Origin: DATJPR01 sp035506295
GTDB lineage: Bacteria; Bacteroidota; Ignavibacteria; UBA10030; UBA6906
Direction: 5' to 3'
Length of the DNA stretch: 35,195 nucleotides
Assembly: GCA_035506295.1 (NCBI GenBank)
Contig: DATJPR010000181.1
Coordinates: 1 to 35,195 of the forward strand
Shown here: positions 7,950 to 16,489 of the stretch, piece after piece
Numbering within the stretch: the stretch's first letter is position 1
Layout of the letters: every line of letters begins with the position of its first letter
Notes under the pieces: generated by a model
The model's input: only the letters and a program-made list of their open reading frames with translations
Told to the model about the DNA's origin: nothing
Databases searched by the model: none
Position numbers and translations under genes: made by a program

Positions 7950-9434
7950 ATGACCAGGCCGTTGAACATTCTGTTTGTTTCCAGTGAAGTCGACCCGTTT
8001 GCCAAGACCGGTGGTCTCGCAGACGTCTCGGGGGCTCTGCCGCAGACCATCAAGGAACTTGAGCACGAGATCCGCGTGATCATGCCCCGGTATGGATGCA
8101 TCAACGAGAGGAAATCCCGCCTGCATCAGATGATCCGTCTCAACGACATCGTGATTCCCATCGGGGCGAAGAGATTTCCGCTGACGCTGAAGTCTTCGTT
8201 CATTGCCAACAACCAGGTGAAGGTCCAGGTCTACTTTGTCGACAACCATGACCTGTTCGGGCGCACAGGGCTGTACGTGCATCCGGAGACGAAGAAGGAT
8301 TATCACGATAACGACGACCGGTTTTTCTTTTTTGACAAAGCGGTCCTTGAACTCCTGAAACACCTCGGCTGGCAGCCGGATATCATTCACTGCAACGACT
8401 GGCAGACGGGCCTCATCCCGGCATATTTGAAGACCGTCTATCGCGACGATCCGTTTTACGCCGGCACGCGGACGGTGTTCACCGTCCACAACATGGCCTA
8501 TCAGGGAGTCTTCCCCAGGAGCTCTTTCCACAAGACCGGCCTCCCGGAATCTCTCCTTGCCGACGAAGGGATCGAGGCCTACGGCAACGTGAACCTGCTG
8601 AAGTCGGGGCTTAGGTATGCCGACGCCATCACGACGGTCAGCGAAAAATATGCCGAAGAAATCCGGACCTCGGAAGAGTACGGTTGCGGCCTCCAGGAGA
8701 TTCTCCAGGGGCGCAAGGGTGATCTGTACGGGATTGTCAACGGGATCGACTACAGCCTGTGGGATCCTTCCGTCGACCGGTTGATCCCTCATCGGTACGA
8801 TGCGCGTTCGCTGGACCTGAAGATCGAAAATAAAAAGGCGCTCCTCCGCGAAATGGACCTGCCGTTCGAGGAGCACACTCCTGTTGTCGGCATCATCTCC
8901 CGCCTCGCCGATCAGAAGGGGTTCGATCTGATTGGCGACGTCCTCGACGACATGATGAAGCTGGGCCTTCAACTGGTCATTCTGGGGACCGGAGAAAAGC
9001 GGTATCACGAGTTGTTCGAAAAGGCGCACAAACGATTCCCCACGCAGATTGGGCTCTCGCTCTCGTTCAACAATGATCTGGCACATATGATCGAAGCCGG
9101 GAGCGACATGTTTCTGATGCCGTCGCGGTACGAGCCGTGCGGGCTCAATCAACTCTACAGCCTCCGCTACGGAACTGTGCCGATCGTCCGCGCTACCGGC
9201 GGCCTTGATGACACGATCGACGACTACGTTGTCTCCACGGGCGAGGGGACGGGGTTCAAGTTCAAGGAGTATGAAGGTCGTGCCATGCTCCACGCGTTGA
9301 AACGCGCCGTCGAGGTGTATGCCGATCGTCCGGCATGGCGCAAATTGGCGCGCAGCGGCATGGCAAAGGATTTTTCCTGGGAGACGTCGGCCCGCAAGTA
9401 TATTCAATTGTACAGGACTCTGGTGAAGAAGTGA
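7950..9434 (+). CDS. glgA: Glycogen (starch) synthase, GT5 family
   Basis: The 494-residue protein transfers glucose from a nucleotide sugar (usually ADP-glucose) to a growing alpha-1,4-glucan. It opens with NILFVSSEVDPFAKTGGLADV; Lys19 of KTGGLAD is the nucleotide-sugar contact conserved in GlgA. Other family landmarks are HCNDWQTGL near residue 150, FTVHNMAYQG near 180, and RYEPCGLNQLYSLRYGTVPIVRATGG-type residues from about 393, which hold the C-terminal donor-site glutamate. Length fits the family (about 480-500). No glgB or glgC is in the window. Its last four bases overlap the next start (GTGA), so it is probably cotranscribed with gmhB and the genes beyond. It acts in the cytoplasm. 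Confidence 0.93.
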   Translation: MTRPLNILFVSSEVDPFAKTGGLADVSGALPQTIKELEHEIRVIMPRYGCINERKSRLHQMIRLNDIVIPIGAKRFPLTLKSSFIANNQVKVQVYFVDNHDLFGRTGLYVHPETKKDYHDNDDRFFFFDKAVLELLKHLGWQPDIIHCNDWQTGLIPAYLKTVYRDDPFYAGTRTVFTVHNMAYQGVFPRSSFHKTGLPESLLADEGIEAYGNVNLLKSGLRYADAITTVSEKYAEEIRTSEEYGCGLQEILQGRKGDLYGIVNGIDYSLWDPSVDRLIPHRYDARSLDLKIENKKALLREMDLPFEEHTPVVGIISRLADQKGFDLIGDVLDDMMKLGLQLVILGTGEKRYHELFEKAHKRFPTQIGLSLSFNNDLAHMIEAGSDMFLMPSRYEPCGLNQLYSLRYGTVPIVRATGGLDDTIDDYVVSTGEGTGFKFKEYEGRAMLHALKRAVEVYADRPAWRKLARSGMAKDFSWETSARKYIQLYRTLVKK

Positions 9435-10021
9435 GCGGGCAGCGCGTGGCAGTGTTCCTCGATCGTGACGGCACCATCAACGAAGAGCTGAATTTCATTC
9501 GGCGGCCCGACGAAGTGGTGCTTATTCCGGGCGCGGCGGAGGCCATCCTGGAATTGAACCGGCGCGACGTGCTGGCGTGCGTCATCTCCAACCAATCCGG
9601 CGTCGCGCGGGGATACATTACGGAAGAGGACCTGATCCCCATCCACGCCCGTCTCGAAGAAGAACTCGCTCGGTCCGGGGCGCACGTCGATCGGATCGCT
9701 TATTGTCCTCACCACCCCACGGAAGGAGTCCCACCGTACAACCTGTCGTGCCGTTGCCGCAAACCGGCGACCGGCATGCTCGACGATGCAGCGCAGGAAC
9801 TGCACATCGATCTTCACCGCTCCTTTGTGGTGGGGGATCGACTTTCGGATGTGCAGGCGGGAAAAAACGCGGGCGCGACATCGGTCCTCGTCCTCACCGG
9901 CTACGGCCGGCAAGCCCTTGCCGAGCTGGAGAAGAACGACGAGACACAGCCCGACTGCATCGCCGAGGACCTGTCGGCGGCCGTCGAGTACATTACTCAA
10001 CTCATCGATCGGAACACATGA
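9431..10021 (+). CDS. gmhB: D-glycero-D-manno-heptose-1,7-bisphosphate 7-phosphatase-like HAD phosphatase
   Basis: I place the start at GTG 9431, overlapping the glgA stop as GTGA, giving 196 residues; the frame is open further upstream but only inside glgA. It is a HAD-family phosphatase with motif I DRDGTIN (nucleophile Asp11, acid Asp13), SNQSGVARGY as motif II, and VGDRLSDVQAGKNAGA as motif IV. The zinc loop typical of GmhB and HisB N-domains is present: CPHHP at 92-96 and CRC at 107-109, followed by RKPATGM. GmhB acts in ADP-heptose synthesis for lipopolysaccharide core or S-layer glycan. A histidinol-phosphatase role is the main alternative, but no his genes are nearby. It overlaps the next gene by ATGA. 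Confidence 0.82.
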   Translation: MSGQRVAVFLDRDGTINEELNFIRRPDEVVLIPGAAEAILELNRRDVLACVISNQSGVARGYITEEDLIPIHARLEEELARSGAHVDRIAYCPHHPTEGVPPYNLSCRCRKPATGMLDDAAQELHIDLHRSFVVGDRLSDVQAGKNAGATSVLVLTGYGRQALAELEKNDETQPDCIAEDLSAAVEYITQLIDRNT

Positions 10022-11223
10022 CCTTACGAATGCGAAGCGCCTTCAGGAAGTTTTCCCGAAGTCTCCCGGCTCTTCTCCTCGCCGGACTCCTTGGATCGTG
10101 CAGCGAGGATCCGACAGCACAGAACGCCATCGTCGCCCCCACGTCCCTGCCCGGGGTGACCTTTCGCGATACGACCATCTACGCGACGCAGGATAGCACC
10201 TTTCTCACGCGCCTTCCCATGAACGGGACGCAGGACCTCGTCGGGATCGGCGGCGGATATACGGCGATGGCGATCGTGCGATTCTACTCTCCGGCCGGGT
10301 ACATCGACACGGCAGACGTGATCTCCGCCACGCTCCAGCTCTTTGTCACGTACCACCAGGGCCCCGCAACAGGTACCGTGTCGTTCGACGTCCACAAAAT
10401 TGTGAGGCAGTGGGATCCCGCGACCATCGACTGGGACAGCGTGCAGTCGGGGTTCTATGAATCGACCTCGGCCCTGCAGCCATTCACCACCACCGTCCCC
10501 GCCGACTCGCACACGGTCACCTTGCCGCTCGACACCGCGCTCGTCCGGAAATGGATTCAGACCCCCGACTCCGCAGACCTCGACCGATTCGGGATGGTCC
10601 TCCTCCCGACGTCAAGCTCCAACGCCATCATGGGATTCCATTCGTTCACGTCGGACTCGACGGCGTACCTGCCGACGCTGACCGTCCTCACGCGCGGCAG
10701 GAACACGACGTACGTCGACACCACCGTCCTCGTCTCCGGCACGTCCACCTTTGCAGGTGATTGTCAGGCGCCCACGGATCAATCGTCGCTGACGCTCCAG
10801 GCAGGAGTGGCGTACCGGGGCTGGCTGGGGTTTGACGTTTCGTTCATGCACCAGGGGACGATCATCAACGCCGCCCAGCTGATGGTGGACCGCATGCCGA
10901 ATCCCGCTTTCAACACGACGCTCATCGATACGACGATCGATGCGCACCTCGTGACAGGCACAACATCGACAACGTATGAGGCGACTGCCGCGGTCCTTTC
11001 CAACGTCAGCGCCACGTCGACCACCCTCACGGGCGACGCGCGCCATATCGTTCAGTCGTGGCTCCACGGGACAAATTACGGCGTCCTGCTGCGGACGACC
11101 TACCTCTCGGAGTTCAGTAGCTTCGACCGCGTGCAGCTCCAGGGGCGAAGAAGCGCGACTCCGGCCCTGCGTCCCCGCCTGCACATCGTGTACTCCATCA
11201 TGAGCGTGGAGAAGAAACCATGA
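10018..11223 (+). CDS. Lipoprotein with DNRLRE-like beta-sandwich repeats
   Basis: The start at ATG 10018 overlaps the gmhB stop (ATGA) and opens a lipoprotein signal: a basic n-region, a leucine-rich core and a lipobox LLGSC with Cys28, followed by Ser, consistent with outer-membrane delivery. The 401-residue protein has two similar halves, about 45-210 and 235-395. Each has strands of the type seen in DNRLRE/CBM-like domains (for example SATLQLFVTY then VRQWDPATIDWDSV in the first; YRGWLGFDVS and IVQSWLHGTNYGVLL in the second). It is rich in Thr, Ser and Asp. The substrate is unknown. It is coupled to the next gene by ATGA, suggesting a lipoprotein working with a barrel protein. The longer open frame upstream in gmhB is not real. 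Confidence 0.75.
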   Translation: MTLRMRSAFRKFSRSLPALLLAGLLGSCSEDPTAQNAIVAPTSLPGVTFRDTTIYATQDSTFLTRLPMNGTQDLVGIGGGYTAMAIVRFYSPAGYIDTADVISATLQLFVTYHQGPATGTVSFDVHKIVRQWDPATIDWDSVQSGFYESTSALQPFTTTVPADSHTVTLPLDTALVRKWIQTPDSADLDRFGMVLLPTSSSNAIMGFHSFTSDSTAYLPTLTVLTRGRNTTYVDTTVLVSGTSTFAGDCQAPTDQSSLTLQAGVAYRGWLGFDVSFMHQGTIINAAQLMVDRMPNPAFNTTLIDTTIDAHLVTGTTSTTYEATAAVLSNVSATSTTLTGDARHIVQSWLHGTNYGVLLRTTYLSEFSSFDRVQLQGRRSATPALRPRLHIVYSIMSVEKKP

Positions 11224-12512
11224 CAACGAACCGGTTCCTCCTCCGATCACTCTCTATCATTTCCATTCTCACTCTCGTCTCGACCTCAATGTACGCCGGG
11301 GATGGCGGATCAATCTATTCCCTGCTCGGGATCGGCGACCTGACGGGGACATTGAGCGTTCGAAGCCTGGGCATGGGATCGACGGGCGTCGCGATCTCTT
11401 CCAGCAGCGCGTTGAACATGATGGCTCCTGCCACTTGGGCGGGGTTGTCGCGCACACGACTCGAAGCCGCCGCCATGTACCAGGGGTTCTCTTCCAATGA
11501 CGGGCTGACGTCAAGGTTCATTGCCGACCTGAACCTCCTCAATGCGCAGGTCGGTTTTCCGATCGCCCCTTCGAAAGGGATCTCCCTCGTCGCGGGATTC
11601 AGCCGCTACAGCGACGTGAGCTACGACACGTACTCCTCGGGTACGGGTTATACAGGACCGGACACCATCCCCTATTCCATCCACTACCAGGGGACAGGCG
11701 GGATCGGACTCGGTCAGCTGGGGCTCTCGTACGCACCCTTGGCATGGTGCTCCGTCGGCGCATCGTTCGACTATTACTTCGGTAGCGTGGAGAACATCCG
11801 GACCCTCACCTCCTCGTCGTCATCGTACCTCGGAAGCCGCTTCGACCGGATCACCTCCTACCACGGTCCCGGTGGGACATTCGGCGTCCTGTTTAACAGC
11901 CTCGGGTGGATTGCCGGCGGTCTCAAACCGTTGGCGATCGGCGCCTCGTTCTCCACCCGGAACAACGTCACGAGTTCGGCACAGTCGATTCTCACGTTCG
12001 GGAGCGATCCCGTGACGACCCCGACGGAAGCGGACACGACGGCGGATCTCAGCGGCGCTATTGTCATCCCGATCACGTATACCGTCGGCGCCTCGTACGC
12101 GGCGGGAAGCCGGTACCTGGTTGCGGCCGATTTCACCGCCCAGCTCTGGAAGGAATCGTCGTTCAACGGCGCGCCGCCTTCCGATCTCGGCAATGCGACG
12201 AGGTTTGGGTTCGGCATCGAACGCGAGCCGTCCCGCGAAACCAATCCCACCTGGGCGGAACGGGTCGCTCTTCGAATCGGCGGATCGTTCGGGACCCTGT
12301 ATTATCATCCGAAGAACACGGCGATCAATCAGTGGTTGGTGACCGCGGGCGCCTCGCTTCCCCTTTCGAGTTCGAGCCGCATGCACCTGGCGCTGGAGTA
12401 CGGCGAGCGAGGAACGCTCACGAACGGACTGACCAAGGATCACGTGTTCCGACTCACCGCAGCCATCAGCGTCGGCGAGGAGTGGTTCGTCCAGCTTCCC
12501 GAAGACTGGTAA
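11220..12512 (+). CDS. Outer-membrane beta-barrel protein of unknown function
   Basis: The 430-residue protein starts with a signal peptide ending at about SMYA (residue 26). It is followed by SIYSLLGIGDL and RSLGMGSTGVA with a later MMAPATWAGL. This pattern (an early GMG motif, then an N-P or A-P segment) is common to FadL/PorV-like barrels of Bacteroidota. The remainder alternates glycine, aromatic and polar residues, as in membrane beta strands, and ends in a short strand with a terminal Trp. Its start overlaps the lipoprotein stop by ATGA, so the two are likely made together. I cannot assign a substrate. Transport of hydrophobic compounds or a T9SS-related PorV/PorP-type role are possibilities only. 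Confidence 0.7.
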   Translation: MTTNRFLLRSLSIISILTLVSTSMYAGDGGSIYSLLGIGDLTGTLSVRSLGMGSTGVAISSSSALNMMAPATWAGLSRTRLEAAAMYQGFSSNDGLTSRFIADLNLLNAQVGFPIAPSKGISLVAGFSRYSDVSYDTYSSGTGYTGPDTIPYSIHYQGTGGIGLGQLGLSYAPLAWCSVGASFDYYFGSVENIRTLTSSSSSYLGSRFDRITSYHGPGGTFGVLFNSLGWIAGGLKPLAIGASFSTRNNVTSSAQSILTFGSDPVTTPTEADTTADLSGAIVIPITYTVGASYAAGSRYLVAADFTAQLWKESSFNGAPPSDLGNATRFGFGIEREPSRETNPTWAERVALRIGGSFGTLYYHPKNTAINQWLVTAGASLPLSSSSRMHLALEYGERGTLTNGLTKDHVFRLTAAISVGEEWFVQLPEDW

Positions 12513-12530
12513 GAATCTTGGAGACACCCC

Positions 12531-13859
12531 ATGAACCCGCTTGAACAAGCAGACCCGGAAGTGTTCCGTGCAGTGGCCAGCGAAATCCACCGGCAGAACA
12601 CCAAGCTCGAGCTGATCGCATCGGAGAATTTCGTCAGCGCCGCGGTCCTCGCGGCGGTCGGCACCCCGCTGACGAACAAATATGCGGAAGGGTATCCCGG
12701 CAAACGCTACTACGGCGGGTGCGAATGGGTGGATGTCGTCGAGGATCTCGCCAGGGACCGTGTCCGCCGGTTGTTCGGCGCCGAGTACGCGAACGTCCAG
12801 CCGCATTCGGGCTCGCAGGCGAATATGGCGGTCTACTTCACGTTCGTGAAGCCGGGTGACACGCTGATGGGGATGAACCTGTCCCATGGCGGGCATTTGA
12901 CGCATGGCTCACCGGTCAACTTCTCGGGGCAGTTCTACAAATTTGTCCCCTACGGCGTCGACCCGAAGACCGGCAGGATCGATTTCAATCAGGTCGAGGA
13001 CCTCGCCACTCGCGAAAAACCGAAGATGATCACTGTCGGTGCAAGCGCCTATTCACGCAATATCGACTACAAGGCTTTCCGGCAGATCGCAGACAAGGTG
13101 GGGGCGTTCCTCTTTGCCGATATCGCACATCCGGCCGGGCTCATCGCAAAGAAACTTCTCGATGATCCGATTCCGTTTTGCCATGTCGTGACGTCGACAA
13201 CGCACAAGACCTTACGCGGCCCCCGGGGCGGACTGATCCTCATGGGGAAGGATTTCGACAATCCGTTCGGCCAGGTGGCACCCAAGTCGGGTCGGACGAA
13301 GAAGATGTCTGAACTGCTCGACTCCATGGTCATCCCCGGCATTCAGGGCGGACCGTTGATGCATGTGATCGCAGGGAAAGCGGTGGCGTTCGGCGAAGCG
13401 CTGCAACCTTCGTTCGAAGCATACGGGCGCCAGGTGATTCGCAATGCCGCTGCGCTCTCCGCGAAACTGGTTTCCTACGGCTATGGCGTCGTCTCCGGCG
13501 GAACCGATAACCACCTCCTTCTCGTTGATCTTCGGAGCAAGAACCTCACGGGAAAGGACTCCCAGGAATCGCTCGACAGGGCGGGGATTACCGTGAACAA
13601 GAATGCCGTTCCGTTCGATGACAAAAGCCCGCTCATCACCAGCGGGATTCGGATCGGGACACCGGCGTTGACCACGCGAGGAATGAAAGAGACCGAGATG
13701 GAGCAGGTCGCAGACTTCATCCACGAAGTGCTGTCGCATCCCGGCAACACGGAGATCGAGCGGCGCGTGGCGAAGGACATTGAAGCCCTGTGCCTGAGAT
13801 TTCCGCTGTATCCTGAAGCAGTCGCGAAAGCGCCGGAAGGCATGGTCTCGTACCATTGA
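12531..13859 (+). CDS. glyA: Serine hydroxymethyltransferase
   Basis: This PLP enzyme interconverts serine and glycine while charging tetrahydrofolate with a one-carbon unit. The 442-residue sequence has all landmarks: KLELIASENFVS near the start, NKYAEGYPGKRYYGGC (about 53), the VTSTTHKTLRGPRGG segment with the PLP lysine at 226, and GIQGGPL near 270. It is slightly longer than E. coli GlyA (417) because of a C-terminal extension. It starts 18 nt after the barrel gene with a TTGGAGAC ribosome site. Its product serine-glycine balance also feeds serine palmitoyltransferase encoded at 18732-20012, though the two are not cotranscribed. Confidence 0.97.
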   Translation: MNPLEQADPEVFRAVASEIHRQNTKLELIASENFVSAAVLAAVGTPLTNKYAEGYPGKRYYGGCEWVDVVEDLARDRVRRLFGAEYANVQPHSGSQANMAVYFTFVKPGDTLMGMNLSHGGHLTHGSPVNFSGQFYKFVPYGVDPKTGRIDFNQVEDLATREKPKMITVGASAYSRNIDYKAFRQIADKVGAFLFADIAHPAGLIAKKLLDDPIPFCHVVTSTTHKTLRGPRGGLILMGKDFDNPFGQVAPKSGRTKKMSELLDSMVIPGIQGGPLMHVIAGKAVAFGEALQPSFEAYGRQVIRNAAALSAKLVSYGYGVVSGGTDNHLLLVDLRSKNLTGKDSQESLDRAGITVNKNAVPFDDKSPLITSGIRIGTPALTTRGMKETEMEQVADFIHEVLSHPGNTEIERRVAKDIEALCLRFPLYPEAVAKAPEGMVSYH

Positions 13860-13895
13860 GCCGCTCCTTCCCGCTACAAATTATTCTGGAGCCGC

Positions 13896-14720
13896 ATGGC
13901 TGAGTCGATTTACCCCGGCATCGACGACGAGCGACAGGACGATGAAGGGAAACCGGAAGGGAAGGAGATGTCGTTCTTCGAGCATCTCGAAGAGCTCCGG
14001 TGGCGCATCGTTCGCATGCTGATCGGGATCGTGATCGGAACCATCGTCTGCTGGATCTTCATCGATTTCCTCGTGGATGGCGTCCTCCTGCGGCCGGTGA
14101 CTCACCTGAATGCGACCCTGACCCAGGGCCAGCAGCCGATGCATCTCCAGAACCTCAAGCCCTTCGGCCAGTTGTTTCTCTACATGGAAGTCGCGATTGT
14201 TGGCGGCGGAATCCTGAGCCTGCCGAACCTTTTGTATCAACTCTGGGCGTTTATCGCCCCTGGATTGATGCCGAAGGAGCGTAAGTATGTGCGCTCCATT
14301 GTGTTCTTCTCGACGTTTTGTTTCCTCGCCGGCGTTGTCTTCGCGTATTTCGTCATGCTCCCGTACGCCCTGCAGTTCTTCGCCGGGTTCGGCTCGACGA
14401 CCATCCAGAACAACATCGCTGTCAACGAGTACATGAGTTTTGTGGTCAGCGTGCTCCTCGCAGCAGGCGTGGTGTTCGAATTGCCGATGGTCTCGTGGTT
14501 TCTTTCGAAAATCGGGATCCTGAAACCCGAATTCATGCGCCGGTACCGCCGCCACTCGATTGTGGCGATCTTTCTGATCGCAGCAGCGCTGACACCGGGG
14601 ACAGACCCCGTCAGCCAGATTCTCCTTGCCATTCCCCTGGTAGTACTGTACGAGGTCAGCATCCTCGTCAGCGTCTGGGCGTGGAAAGGGAGGAGAAAGA
14701 ATGAATCCCCAGCCCAGTAA
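13896..14720 (+). CDS. tatC: Sec-independent (Tat) protein translocase subunit TatC
   Basis: TatC recognises twin-arginine signal peptides at the cytoplasmic membrane. The 274-residue protein has an acidic N-terminal extension of about 24 residues, then MSFFEHLEELRWRI, the family signature with its essential glutamate. Six hydrophobic segments follow, at roughly 40-62, 97-120, 135-160, 185-210, 225-243 and 245-262. The start at 13896 has a TGGAG site at good spacing; the internal ATG at 13968 is an alternative. No tatA or tatB is in the window. It overlaps the next gene by 20 nt. Confidence 0.94.
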   Translation: MAESIYPGIDDERQDDEGKPEGKEMSFFEHLEELRWRIVRMLIGIVIGTIVCWIFIDFLVDGVLLRPVTHLNATLTQGQQPMHLQNLKPFGQLFLYMEVAIVGGGILSLPNLLYQLWAFIAPGLMPKERKYVRSIVFFSTFCFLAGVVFAYFVMLPYALQFFAGFGSTTIQNNIAVNEYMSFVVSVLLAAGVVFELPMVSWFLSKIGILKPEFMRRYRRHSIVAIFLIAAALTPGTDPVSQILLAIPLVVLYEVSILVSVWAWKGRRKNESPAQ

Positions 14721-15711
14721 GCCACAGCGAGCCGCACGTTTGGACCTTCAAGCGATCGCCCAGCCGATCCAGCACCATCTGGAACACTTTAATACGGTCT
14801 TCCGCGCATCCATCAAGTCGCAGATCGGCCTCGTGGATCTCATCACGAAGTACGTCCTGAAGCAAAAAGGGAAAAAAGTCAGGCCGATCCTCGTCCTGCT
14901 CACCGCCGAGGCCTGCGGCGGAGTCAATGAAAAGAGTTTCCGTGGCGCAACCCTCGTGGAGATCCTCCACACGGCGACGCTGATCCACGACGACGTCGTT
15001 GACGAGGCTGACACCCGGCGCGGCCTCGCCTCCATCAACGCCATCTGGAAAAACAAGATCGCCGTCCTGATGGGAGATTTCCTCCTCTCCAAAGGACTCC
15101 TTCTCTCGCTGCAGAACGACGACTACCGGTTTCTTCAGATCACGTCGACGGCCGTGCGGCGGATGAGCGAGGGAGAAATTCACCAGATACAGAAAAGCCG
15201 GAAGCTCGACATGGACGAGCCGACGTACCTCAAGATCATCGGCGACAAGACCGCTTCACTGATATCGACCTGTTGCGAGATCGGTGCACAGAGCGCATCG
15301 CAGAATGAGGAACATCACCGGCTTATGAGGGAGTACGGGGAGAATGTGGGCCTGGCCTTCCAGATCAGGGATGACCTTCTCGACTATGTCGGACGGCGAT
15401 CGATCACCGGAAAGCCGACCGGGCTCGACCTCAGCGAAAAGAAGTTGACGCTGCCGCTGATCTATGCACTCGCTGAAGGGGCAAGAAACGACGGGAAGGA
15501 GATTCTGGGAATGATCCGGACCGGAGGCAAGAAGATGGATGTCAACAAGGTCGTGGACTTCGTCGAAGGTCACGGTGGCCTCGCGTATGCGGAGCGGCGG
15601 GCAAGAGAATTCGCGGACCGGGCGATCGCCAACCTCGAGCCGTTGCCGGATTCGCCGAGCAAGGAATCGCTGAAGGGCTTCGCGGATTTCGTCGTTGAAC
15701 GGGAGAAATGA
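14701..15711 (+). CDS. Polyprenyl diphosphate synthase (octaprenyl/heptaprenyl type)
   Basis: This trans-prenyltransferase condenses isopentenyl diphosphate with allylic diphosphates, in many bacteria to make the quinone side chain. Of 336 residues, the first aspartate-rich motif is DDVVDEADTRRG (Asp97, 98, 101) and the second is DDLLD at 224-228 after QIR. KKVRPILVLLTAEACGG upstream and GEIHQIQ between them are standard. Residues just before the first motif (EILHTATLIHDD) lack bulky aromatics, consistent with a long-chain product (IspB/HepT-like), but chain length cannot be read reliably. It starts inside the tatC end with a strong GGGAGGAG site and appears to be the last gene of the cluster. 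Confidence 0.88.
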   Translation: MNPQPSKPQRAARLDLQAIAQPIQHHLEHFNTVFRASIKSQIGLVDLITKYVLKQKGKKVRPILVLLTAEACGGVNEKSFRGATLVEILHTATLIHDDVVDEADTRRGLASINAIWKNKIAVLMGDFLLSKGLLLSLQNDDYRFLQITSTAVRRMSEGEIHQIQKSRKLDMDEPTYLKIIGDKTASLISTCCEIGAQSASQNEEHHRLMREYGENVGLAFQIRDDLLDYVGRRSITGKPTGLDLSEKKLTLPLIYALAEGARNDGKEILGMIRTGGKKMDVNKVVDFVEGHGGLAYAERRAREFADRAIANLEPLPDSPSKESLKGFADFVVEREK

Positions 15712-15725
15712 ATTTGAGACCAAAC

Positions 15726-15807
15726 GTCAGCCGACAGCGGACAGTTGGCAGTGAGACGTCGTTCTCCATCTTTCTGCCTACTCCCTACTCCTTACTCCCT
15801 CCTGCCC
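15726..15807. repeat. Two runs of degenerate 7-bp tandem repeats
   Basis: Between convergent genes, 15726-15753 holds four heptamers of consensus G(A/T/G)CAG(T/C)(G/C/T), and 15773-15807 holds about five of a second family with consensus ACTCCCT. The exact 7-nt period with scattered substitutions resembles the short tandemly repeated heptamers known from cyanobacteria. The same families recur at 26651-26685 and 33012-33050. No clear terminator is visible for either flanking gene. Confidence 0.7.
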
Positions 15808-15834
15808 ACCATTGCTCTTCCACCGTTCTCCCTT

Positions 15835-16440
15835 CTACGCCTCGCCTTCCTTCGCGATAACCGGACGCACTGTCAGCACCGGACATTTCGCATTGTGCAC
15901 GATCCTGTCTGCGGTACTGCCGAACAGGATCTGCTCCACCCCGCTGTGCCCGTGAGAGGCAACGACGATGAGATCAACATTGCGTTCGTCCGCTTCGTCG
16001 AGAATCTCCTGATGCGGACTTCCCGTTCTCACGGATGCCGTCGCAGGGATCACGGTTCCGATTTCCCGTTCGATCAATTGCTGCAATTCTTCCGACGCCT
16101 TTTGGCGCAATTCATCTTCCACGCCGGGCAACACCACCTGACCAAACCCGAGGTCGGCCGGATAGATCGTCGGTTCCACGACATAGACCAGATGGAGACT
16201 CGCGGAGAATTCCCCGGCGAGCGGGACCGCATACTTCAGTGCGTTGCGCGAATGGACGGAGAAGTCGATGGGGACGAGGATGTGGGAAATGGAGAGTCGC
16301 GGCGCAACGTGCTCCTGCGGAGCGGGTTCAGCCACGGCCTTGCGGGAGGGGCGTGGTTTTCGTGCTACCGGGGCTTTCGATTTCCGAACGGCCTTCGGTC
16401 GCCGGTGGACGGACGATTTCTTGCGCGAAGAGGGTGCCAT
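15835..16440 (-). CDS. Universal stress protein with a basic N-terminal tail
   Basis: The 201-residue protein has one UspA domain from about residue 50: SHILVPIDFSVHSRNAL at the start, and near the end ASHGHSGVEQILFGS, matching the ATP-binding pattern G-2x-G-9x-G-S except that the first glycine is alanine. The first ~45 residues are an unusual Lys/Arg/Pro/Ala-rich tail (net charge strongly positive), like histone-H1-type tails, and not part of the normal USP fold. The ribosome site is good (CGGAGG). It lies 49 nt downstream of ilvE on the same strand and is probably the last gene of the spt-acyltransferase-ilvE group. Its role may be stress signalling, with the tail possibly binding nucleic acid or acidic surfaces; that is inference. 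Confidence 0.85.
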   Translation of the reverse strand: MAPSSRKKSSVHRRPKAVRKSKAPVARKPRPSRKAVAEPAPQEHVAPRLSISHILVPIDFSVHSRNALKYAVPLAGEFSASLHLVYVVEPTIYPADLGFGQVVLPGVEDELRQKASEELQQLIEREIGTVIPATASVRTGSPHQEILDEADERNVDLIVVASHGHSGVEQILFGSTADRIVHNAKCPVLTVRPVIAKEGEA

Positions 16441-16489
16441 AATGCCTCCGTTTCAAGAAGACATGAACGGGCACTTCTTCCCCTGATGC

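Noticed and set aside
7899..9407. Long minus-strand frame opposite glgA
   Set aside because: It mirrors the codon pattern of glgA; no recognisable motif.
9577..10017. Open frame extending the lipoprotein gene upstream through gmhB
   Set aside because: The lipoprotein signal starts at 10018, and the upstream part is out of frame with the clear HAD phosphatase motifs.
15712..15834. Heptamer arrays considered as a CRISPR
   Set aside because: Unit is 7 bp with no spacers, so it cannot be a CRISPR array.
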